This document shows, piece after piece, positions 55,766 through 64,000 of a stretch of DNA of 64,000 nucleotides; positions within the stretch are counted from its first letter, which is position 1; each line of letters begins with the position of its first letter. Made by a program: the position numbers and the translations under genes. The notes below the pieces were generated by a model. That model did not search any database, was not told the origin of the DNA, and saw only the letters and a program-made list of their open reading frames with translations. The DNA comes from Trichopria drosophilae. Lineage: Eukaryota; Arthropoda; Insecta; Hymenoptera; Diapriidae. The DNA is taken from assembly GCA_030407085.1 (NCBI GenBank), contig CM059584.1, positions 145,132,001 to 145,196,000 of the forward strand. Reading direction: 5' to 3'.

Positions 55766-58700
55766 CTAATGTAAAGTGAGATTAAATGTTGTCGGGATTG
55801 TAAATTATTTGTAGGCAAAAATTGTTTCAAAAACACACACATTAAACAAAGAACATGAACAAACTATTAACTAAACAATATTTTTGAACATTTACAAAAA
55901 ACTAAGAAAGGAAATAAAAGACAAACAAAACGGAGTTACATTTAAGAGTTTAAAATGTAAATAGATTCTAAAAAAACATCAACCGCCACGGAGCAAAAAT
56001 TGGAAATAGTTTTTCGAATTTTTTTTTTCAAAACACATTCAATTTTGAGCTATTTGGGTGAAAAAGAAAATAAATTTATAAAGAAAAACTAAAAAGAAAA
56101 AAATTCCAATATTTATATCCAATTATATCCATTTATATCCAATATTTCAGCAATTTTTTCGTATATTTTGTCATCATTTTGAATTAAACAATATTTTGTT
56201 CCACTCTCGTCAGCCTCTGTTTTCTCGTGAAAAATATGAAAATATATTAAAAAATGCGTATTTCAACTATATTTTCTCATCTTTACCGCCATTTTGCTTT
56301 ATATGTAAGTACCTTAGATTATCATTACGTTAATAACGTTCAAAAATGGCAAAATGAAGACTTTTGTCTATTTTCCGATATTTCGACCGCCATTTTGAAC
56401 CCACCTCGAAACATTACACGATCTAAACAGGTTTCCACTTGATCATTAAGATATTTCAAGATAAAAGTACAAAATTTAAAAAAAAACGACGAAAAATTTT
56501 GTTTAGTTAAATCCCAAAAGAAATAAGCAAATACTTTTTTTTTAATTGTGAATGTCACCAATTTTGGCGTTACAGAGTTAACTGAACTTTCAGAATCTTT
56601 TACTTGATTTTTCAAAAAAATACAACCGTGAAAAATTTTCAAGACCCAGGTGAAAAGTCAGCGAAAATTTCTTGACACGGTTTTTTGTTATTTTTAATGG
56701 GAACACCTCAAAAATCCGAAACATTGATAAATCGACATTCAGAAAACGATGACTATCAAAAAGTGAATCAGTCATAAAGCTGTAATATTCATGAAAACAA
56801 CAATGTCGGCTTTTTAAATGTCGATTTTTCAATGTTTTGGATTTTTGAAATTCGGTTTTTTACATGTACACTTTTTAATTCTTTTCAATGTATGTCAAGA
56901 AGTTGAAATTTACGGCTTTAACCGAAAGTTCTTGTATATCCAATTTTTTTCTGATATTGTTTCAGTGATGCGAGACGATTATTTTAGGACCAAAAAGAAA
57001 AAATCGGACGAGGAAATTTTAAATAAACTCAATTTTTCCATATTATTTTGCAGGCTATTGTACAGTTTTATTAAATTAACACCTGCAAACTTCAGTTTGA
57101 CTTTAAATCTTCCTATTAACATTGAAGAAGATGTTTTGTGATCAAAAAGTCTCATTTTTGCAGTAAAGAAGACATTATTGAGAAGTATTGAAATCGAATA
57201 ATGTTTAACATCGGAATCCAATTTCTTTGTCTTGATGTATTGAAAATGATTCAAAAGTGTAGACTCTGCACAATGTGAATGCTGCAATTGCTCCAAAAAT
57301 GATTCAGAACGATTCAGGAGTATTGACAAGATTTTGGTAAAGAACAAATATTTAAAAGTATTCAAATCGAGTATAATTTACTCATAAATCAGGATTTAAA
57401 ATGATTGAAAAGTGAATTATTCACGCAGGCCAACAAATAGAATTCAAATTCATAAAACGGAATGCTTTTGAATCATTTTAATCATTCTCCGTTTGCTGGA
57501 GCATTGCAAAGAGTAACATGGAATTAAAACGAATACAAATGAATTCATAGGGATTCGTATGAATATTTACGAATAGGATCATTTAAAGTAATTTAAACCT
57601 CAGCCTTAATTTAAACCAATACAATTCAGAACAGAGGAAGTTAGATTTACATTTCTTATATCTCAATCAATTTTTGTTCGCTTCTCGAACAGTTTAAAAC
57701 CGATTGAAATGTATTCCATTCAAATTCAGACCTGAATGCAATTGAATTCGTTATTGGAACCTTAACATGTTTGGGGATGTTTGGTAATTAATTGAAATTC
57801 ACAATGCATATTAATTTATTATTTAAATCCCAAATTAATAATAAATTTTGTTAATCAATTTCTATTCGCATTTTGAATCCGTGAAAATGTATTAAAATGA
57901 ATTCAATTCTCCAACAATTTTATATATTTATACACTGCTCAAAAAGTGTATGTAATTTAATGAAAATGTAACGGAAGCAAGGTGCAAAATAAAAAACAAT
58001 TAATGTGATATTTTTTTTCAAGTTGAATAGAAATTAAAAAATTGGAATTTGAACGCATTGATGGACTACTTTTTTGAGGAATATTATTCTTGAATTGACT
58101 GTGGATTCCAAATTATTGTGCCCAGTTCTCGATAACGAATAAGAATTCATTCAATAGCCTGCATGAATCGGACTCGAATTCGTATGGATTAAAAATTTCC
58201 TACGTATAGGAATAAATGTTACGATTACTAGATAATAATAATAATTTGTCCATTCAAACAAACACTTGTCAATTCAATTCTTAGAAATGAATTCGTACAA
58301 ATTAGTATGAATTGGAAGGAATAACAAAATTTATATTAATTTCAATCGTATTCAAATTCGTTACAATAAATTGAAAGACATTGAGATTAAGAAAGATTTA
58401 GCATTGTTTTTCGTTCCGTTATATTCGTCCCATTAAACGTAAGAACAATTGAAATTTATTACATGGAATTCATGCCTTGTATTCCAAATTCAGTTTCCTG
58501 AAATTTGCAATTCTCTTATATTCGTAATTACGTCTAATTCTGTTGAAATTGCATTTTCTGAATCGAGTGTATTTAAATAAAGTTTCTAAAGACGACAGAA
58601 GCAATTTTGGAAAAATTGAGTATGTTGAATCTGTTTCGATACGTTTGAATAAGTACAGTTCAATATTATAAAATATACCCTCAATACGTCACCAAATAAA

Positions 58701-59279
58701 AGTGAAATGTACTGTTACTAATAAATATCTCCTACTTCTGAATTTTCTCCAATTTTTGTTTATATCTCGAATTTGTTCGAATCGAATTTGTATTATTTGT
58801 TTTCAAATATGCATGAGTAAATTATTACCAATACATTTCAATCCATTTTAGATGGCTCAATGTTGGAAATGCTGATAGCATACTAATTGACATATCGTTG
58901 TGCATATTGAAAATACAAAAGACATAATTAATCCATATTTACGGATTGACCGATTGAGATAAAACCGGCTTAAAAAATCAGAAATTCAGCTACTTGAGAC
59001 TGGATAAAGTCCACAAACTTCCAATCTGTTTTCGATTACTGGGTTATGCAGAAATAATTAATTGTATTTATTACTTAGAGAATACGAGGCAATTCGTTAA
59101 CAATTTAGCCCAAAAGAAGCCTCCGAAATTCCCGGAATTGTCAAAAAACGCGTTTTGCGAATATCAGGCCGTTTTTCAACAATTTTATGAGATTAAGGGT
59201 CCAATTTTTATCGAATCACATTGGATTAGGCGTTTAATGGTTCGTTGTTTCAAGGGCTACAACTTCCTTGAAGTGATAT
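55766..59279. other. Intergenic; decayed foldback fragments
   Basis: No gene. TTAACTGAACTTTCAGAATC plus ACAACCGTGAAAAA at about 56578-56640 matches the arm of the 43145 palindrome, so a diverged relative lies there. A hairpin pairs CCGAAACATTGATAAATCGACATT (about 56717-56741) with AATGTCGATTTTTCAATGTTTTGG (about 56817-56840). 57400-58500 has GAATTCA/TGAATTC-rich phrases like the CCCAGTAAAC family. Frames here (56340-56832 minus, 56818-57141 plus, 56979-57365 minus, 58994-59356 plus) have no domain. Confidence 0.45.
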
Positions 59280-59283
59280 TTAA

Positions 59284-60357
59284 CCCATTAACGACCAAGA
59301 GGACACAAATTTCACCAAGATTTTCGGAATATTTCTTGACATTAAAATTCAATTAAAAAAATGTTAGACAAATCATTTTCGACGTAAAATTGATCGATCT
59401 TTCTGAATCTGTCGTTAAAAAATCAATAGAGTCATTTCCGAAAAAGTTATGCTTGGTTTTTCACAAAAAAAAATCAGATTTTTTAACTGACAAATATTTT
59501 TTAATCGGCATTTTTACATTGGAACCGGTTAGGGACATCACTGATCGGTGAAAATATCGTATCCTCGAACCTTTAACTTTGAAATGTGCATGATAGCATT
59601 TTGAAAATAAAGTTGGAAACTGTCAAAATGGCGGCTCAAACACGAAAAGATCGGCGAAAAGCTACTGAATTTTTTATTCGAAAATGATAGGCTTTTGGAA
59701 AAAATGTCGCTGAACAAAAAGTTCTTAGAATTGTCAAAGAATACGCTCAAATTTTTTCAGAATTTTTAAAACACTTTTCTCCATTTTCAAAATCGCAAAA
59801 TTTTGAAAAAATATGAAAAGTCGTGGAATAATAGAATTTATCAAAGAATACGCTCAAATTTTTTCAGAATTTTTCTACGACTTTTCATATTTTTTCAAAA
59901 TTTTGCGATTTTGAAAATGAAGAAAATTGTTTTAAAAATTCTGAAAAAATTTGAGCGTATTCTTTGATCAATTCTAAGAACTTTTTGTTCAGCGATATTT
60001 TTTCCGAAAGCCTATCATTTTCGAATAAAAAATTCAGGAGCATTTCGTCGTTATTTTCGTGTTGAATGTGCCGCAATTTTGACAGTTTCCAACTTCATTT
60101 TCATAATAATATCATGTACATTTTAAAGTTAAAGGATCGAGGACACGATATTTGTCAGTGAAAAAATCTGATTTTTTTGTGAAAAACCAAGCATAACTTT
60201 TTCGGAATGGACTCTATTGATTTTTAATGGCAGATTCGGAAAGATCGATCAATTTTACATCCAAAATGTTTTGTCTAAAATTTGTTTAATTGAATTTTAA
60301 TGTCAAGAAATATTCCGAAAATCTTGGTGAAATTTGTGTCCTCTTGGGCGTTTTTTA
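59284..60357. mobile_element. Older palindromic TTAA element related to the 43145 copy
   Basis: TTAA at 59280-59283, left end CCCATTAACGACCAAGAGG. The right arm mirrors it to CCTCTTGG near 60347, but the last bases and the TTAA are degraded. The interior shares GTATCCTCGA.CCTTTAACTTT, AAAATGGCGGCTCAAACAC and GAACAAAAAGTTCTTA with the 43145 element. Arms show many substitutions. Minus frames 59538-59750 and 59885-60076 are by-products. Confidence 0.8.
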
Positions 60358-60379
60358 CCCTTTTTATGACTATAGCAAG

Positions 60380-60575
60380 ATATTCAGTTTAGGTCGAAGA
60401 GCCTCGGATATTAATTGTAGAGCTTGAAAGTGACTTTAAAATGAGCCTAATTTATTTAAGAGAACTTCAAACAACTAGAAGTTATTGCAAAAACAGTGAT
60501 TTTTTTTCTAAACTTCAATGGCGAAATTTTATGTAGAATGCGTTCCTGCAATAGGCTCCTCGAGTTGTGGGACAC
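60380..60575. mobile_element. Half of an element related to the 0.9 kb intron palindrome
   Basis: GAAGTTATTGCAAAAACAGTG, AAACTTCAATGGC and the terminus GTGGGACACCTG correspond to one arm of 48497-49397 in diverged form. The other half was not found. Confidence 0.5.
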
Positions 60576-60899
60576 CTGCTTTTTCATTGAATTCATGTCG
60601 ACAATGGAAAGAATAAAAATAAATTCTTAATTATTTTCAATACTTTACTATTGATATTTTCAACAGTTTGGTAAAGAAACTGAATTGGGGAGATTTAAAT
60701 TTTGTATTCCATTTAATCCAACGTCACCTTTCCTCGACCATCGCAACTATTCAAAAATTACGACGAACCCATGGACAATTAGCAGCATGAGACAAACTCC
60801 GAAAGGCGAAAATGAGCCTCTCGCCCGAAAACTGCTCACTAAAAAAGGACGAAGAAAAAGGAGCCTCAATATAAATAAAATCTCACCACGGAAGCCGTC
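60576..60899. other. Transition from A+T-rich to G+C-rich DNA
   Basis: An open frame reaching 60966 has no ATG at its edge and no domain. G+C content rises steadily. Confidence 0.4.
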
Positions 60900-61800
60900 T
60901 CATTTGCATTTTGATTTACAAGCTCGCATCTCGCGAAATCCTCGAGGACGGCACGGAAGAGGGTAAAAGAAGAAGATGAAGAAGTGCGTACTAGGAATCC
61001 GGAATTGGCCCGAGACTCGGTGTATGAAGAAAATTGGCTGCGGGTCCATTAAGAAACTGTTGGAGCACGGGGGACGCCCGAGGGGCCCCGCTGAGCGCAT
61101 AATGTGGAATGGGTCGAAAGTATCTCGCGGTGGGCCCGGGAGAAGATCACATACCTTCCTCTTTCTCTCTCTCGCGGGCGCACGCTTCTCTTTACAAGGG
61201 TTCGGCTATAAGGTCGTCAGCGTTAAGAAACGGGCCGCTCGCCGCATGGGGGGGGGGGGGGGATAAGAGGCCCGCGAGTCCCATTTCCAGCTGGTGGTGA
61301 GGAGGAACCGTAGCCGGTGGTATGGGGCACAGATGTCGGGCCCCTCTCGCCTCGGAGGAAAACGCAGCCCTCCCACCTGCACGCGGCAACCCCCCACTCT
61401 CTTCGGGGCCTACGGGTACCGGAGGGGACCCGGAGTCACATTCCAAGATGGCTGTGCCTGAGGAATGCAGTGGGTGCCCCCCCGAGACGCCTTCCTCCCT
61501 CCTTTTTTTATCAATCGGTCCAATTTATCCGCGCCTTTGAAAACAAACCTGCCAAGTGGTTTCGGAAACCGCGACCCCGTTTCGACCTCCAGGAAAACCG
61601 AGTCGTCCAAGGAACCGCACCTGGGGCCGCCGACCAGGCACAGGGTCGTCGGCGGGGCCTGAGGAATTTTTCAAAGAAGAAGAAGCCTCTCGGGTACCCG
61701 AGATTCGGACCTTACCTAATGGAACCTCGCGGCCGCGGATAATGCCCACGCAAAAGCATGCTGCTGTACCGGCTCATCTTAAACAATGTCTCATAGGGAT
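60900..61800. other. G+C-rich, CpG-rich island of unknown role
   Basis: About 900 bp far richer in G+C than the rest of the window, with many CpG, a homopolymeric G run at about 61247-61261, and CTCTCTCTCTCGCG and GGCCGCGG words. Long open frames exist on both strands and several phases at once, as expected for G+C-rich DNA, and none has a recognisable domain. CGGAGGTAATTC at about 61804-61815 could be a splice donor, so a 5' non-coding exon reading rightward is possible. A promoter, enhancer or contaminant segment are alternatives. Confidence 0.5.
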
Positions 61801-62627
61801 ATCTCGGAGGTAATTCTTCCTCATCGTTCACCGCTACTTCCGGTCAAATATTTTTTTTACCCGCTTTGTGCCTTTTTTTAACGGATACTTTCAAAGCGAC
61901 GTACAAGTGACTGTGCCGAGTGAGGACGTGTTACCCTAGTGAAATTTTTCTTCATCCGGGTGTTCTCGAAGTGACGTTTTCCACCGAGTGTCTGATGCAG
62001 CTTCACGGCCGCTCCATGATCTGGAATGTTAATCGATAAACCGAGAATACGCCTTTACTTTTCTTATGTCAGTGCACTGCAGTAATCCAAATTTGTTGTT
62101 CGAGGTAATCTTAGAATTCTTCAACTTTCTGACTTCTCCTTCGTTGAACCATTTTTCTCTTCGATACAAGGTGTCTGGTGATATTTGTCAATAGTTTTTT
62201 TTTTAGGAGTTCCTTATCGAGTACATAGTCTTTATAATTACTATAGCTTCTTTGAAACTTCACTTATTTTTCGGAGTTAACTTTGTATATGTCTTCATTT
62301 CAATTCTATAACTTTTTACATTGTTATTTTAAGAATTCTTTTGTAGAATTTTGCATTTATTTATTGTCCCTTATGTGTAATTATTCAATAATTTAATATT
62401 TACGTAATCGTCTACATAGTTTTCTATTTCTTATATCTTCAAGTATATTATCTAATACAAATTAATTGTTACAAAACTTTCAAAATAAACTCAATACTTT
62501 ATTTTTTACTGGAATATTAATGTGCATATTCTTTATCATTATTTTTGATTATAACATTTTTGGAACGACAGTTCCTATTCCGAGACACTTTTTATAATTT
62601 ATTTGCTTATCAATTTGGAGTTCGTTT
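61801..62627. other. Intergenic, nothing recognised
   Basis: G+C falls back to background by about 62050. It includes an ETS-like ACTTCCGG at about 61832-61839. No gene. Confidence 0.4.
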
Positions 62628-63722
62628 GTTTATTATCTTTGTGTTATTGTGTTTTTGCTAATTCTACCCTTATTTCAGTTTCATATTCTATACTTTATTA
62701 TACATATTAATAAATCTTTTTACTTTTTATATCTTCACCGATCCTAAACTCCAGAATTGTCAATTTTATCATATGACATAATGTTGAGTTCGTTGGCCTT
62801 TAAAATAGTTTGATCAACAAAATATTACATCCATGTAATGTGTCACAAATTATCTATGAATATAATAGACTAAATGATAAATAATTTGTGCAAAAAACGC
62901 CAAATCTTATTAGGCGCTTTTGAATGCGTCGCCAACAATATTTTTTTTTCTCATATGTATGATTTTTAAGTTTTCGTATTTCGTATTTACAAATTGATAT
63001 AAATTATGTTCTACAAAATGTTGAAAAGTAACAAAATAAAGTATTTGTATTGTTTTATTTTATTTATGTCACTGGCTAATATAGAAAATTTCAGTTTTAT
63101 CCCAGTAAACGGAAATGAATAGAAAGTTAAAAATACGAATTGAAATGAATTCAAGTGAATTAAAATGAATTAAAAAGTGGATTCAATTAATCATTTTCAT
63201 GCGTTTTAATTCATTTTAATTCACTTGAATTCATTTCAATTTGTATTTTTAACTTTCTATTCGTTTTCGTTTACTGGGATAAAACTGAAATTTTCTATAT
63301 TAGCCAGTGACCTAAATAAAACAATGCAAATACTTTATTTTGTTACTTTTCAATGTTTTGTAGAAATACAAAAACTTAAAAATCATAGATGAGAATAAAA
63401 AACTTTGTTGGCGACGCATTCAAACACATCTAATAAGATTTGCCGTTTTTGGAACAAATTATTTATCATTTAGTCTATATATTCATAGATAATTTGTCTA
63501 CATGTGACACATTACATGGATGTAATATTTTGTTGATCAAACTATTTTAAAGGCCAACAAACTTTATTTCGTATGATAAAATTGACAATTCTGGAGTTTA
63601 GGATCGGTGAAGATATAAAAAGTAAAAAGATTTATTAATATGTATAATAAAGTGTAGAATATGTAACTGAAATATAGGTAAAATTAGCAAAAACACAATA
63701 ACATAAAGATAATTAACAAAAT
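62628..63722. repeat. 1.1 kb palindrome centred on a MITE
   Basis: The left arm (62628-63100) and right arm (63279-63722) are inverted copies at about nine in ten identity. Shared landmarks are GATCGGTGAAGATATAAAAA, ACATCCATGTAATGTGTCAC and TTGGCGACGCATTCAAA. The spacer is exactly the MITE 63101-63278, so the whole structure folds as one long hairpin. No open frame. Confidence 0.9.
63101..63278. mobile_element. 178 bp palindromic MITE with CCCAGTAAAC ends, copy 2
   Basis: Begins CCCAGTAAACGGAAATGAAT and ends ATTCGTTTTCGTTTACTGGG. The arms carry GAAATGAATTCAAGTGAATT and its inverse. Same family as 30024-30185. Confidence 0.9.
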
Positions 63723-63834
63723 GAATTAAAAAGTGGATTCAATTAATAATTTTCATGCGTTTTAATTCATTTTAATTCACTTAAATTCATTTCAATTTGT
63801 ATTTTTAACTTTCTATTCGTTTTCGTTCACTGGG
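63719..63834. mobile_element. Truncated CCCAGTAAAC MITE, copy 3 (right part only)
   Basis: Starts in mid-element at AAATGAATTAAAAAGTGGATT and ends TTTCGTTCACTGGG. It directly joins the outer edge of the 1.1 kb palindrome, suggesting the palindrome and MITE copies arose together. Confidence 0.85.
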
Positions 63835-64000
63835 ATATTTTAAAAAAAAAAGAGGCATTATTACTCGAAACTCTCGTATCACTCGAAAGTGTATTTCAAA
63901 GTTTACGTATTCTAGAAACTGGTGAGAAATACATCTTATTTCTACGATTCACATTTAGCGGCCTAAAATGTCGCAATTCATAGTCCTGGTATCTAGATTA

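Noticed and set aside
61192..61813. Many overlapping long frames on both strands
   Set aside because: G+C-rich DNA has few stop codons. Frames overlap in several phases and none shows a domain, so no CDS was called.

Overview
The window looks like nuclear DNA of an A+T-rich insect genome. It has spliced genes with GT-AG introns and three single-copy animal genes, surrounded by many short inverted-repeat (MITE or foldback) elements and decayed retrotransposons. The proteins are clearly arthropod-like. A hymenopteran is my best guess, from the overall gene and repeat style, but nothing here proves it. There is no bacterial gene, operon or CRISPR array.

Genes. (1) A BTG-family anti-proliferative gene on the minus strand (693-1481) with a probable 5' UTR intron. 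(2) Snr1, the SNF5/SMARCB1 core subunit of SWI/SNF chromatin remodellers, in five coding exons on the plus strand (24283-25644). (3) The mitochondrial citrate carrier SLC25A1 (Drosophila scheherazade, sea) in four coding exons on the plus strand (44853-52723), with a repeat-filled 5.8 kb first intron. These are unrelated housekeeping or regulatory genes and share no pathway. Everything else is intergenic or intronic.

Repeat layout. 2.2-7.1 kb: a DNA transposon with ~480 bp terminal inverted repeats, carrying a decayed transposase that is split by a nested 1.29 kb element with a clean 12 bp target duplication. 7.7-8.7 kb: a foldback. 14.3-31.0 kb: four TA-flanked pogo/mariner-type MITEs, a hAT-type MITE with an 8 bp duplication and a TTAA-flanked piggyBac-type MITE. 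20.9-21.3 kb: a dyad-rich minisatellite. 22.0-23.7 kb: a cluster of related foldbacks. 27.2-28.6 kb: two LINE reverse-transcriptase relics, head to head. 29.4-38.1 kb: a large degenerate satellite built from ACTAAT-type monomers, with ~860 bp higher-order units and 2 kb inverted arms. 40.3-44.6 kb: palindromic TTAA elements, one almost perfect and nested in another foldback that abuts the citrate-carrier 5' end. 45-50.7 kb: LINE relics and hairpins in the citrate-carrier intron. 54.4-55.8 kb: a tandem array rich in AGGTCA half-sites. 60.9-61.8 kb: a striking GC-rich island of unknown role. 62.6-63.7 kb: a 1.1 kb palindrome centred on a MITE.

No new multi-gene system was found. The most unusual material is the density of long palindromes, several next to or inside transcribed genes, the inverted satellite, and the nuclear-receptor half-site array. 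All coordinates and family calls come from reading the sequence by eye. Superfamily names rest on target-site and terminal motifs, not on database searches.
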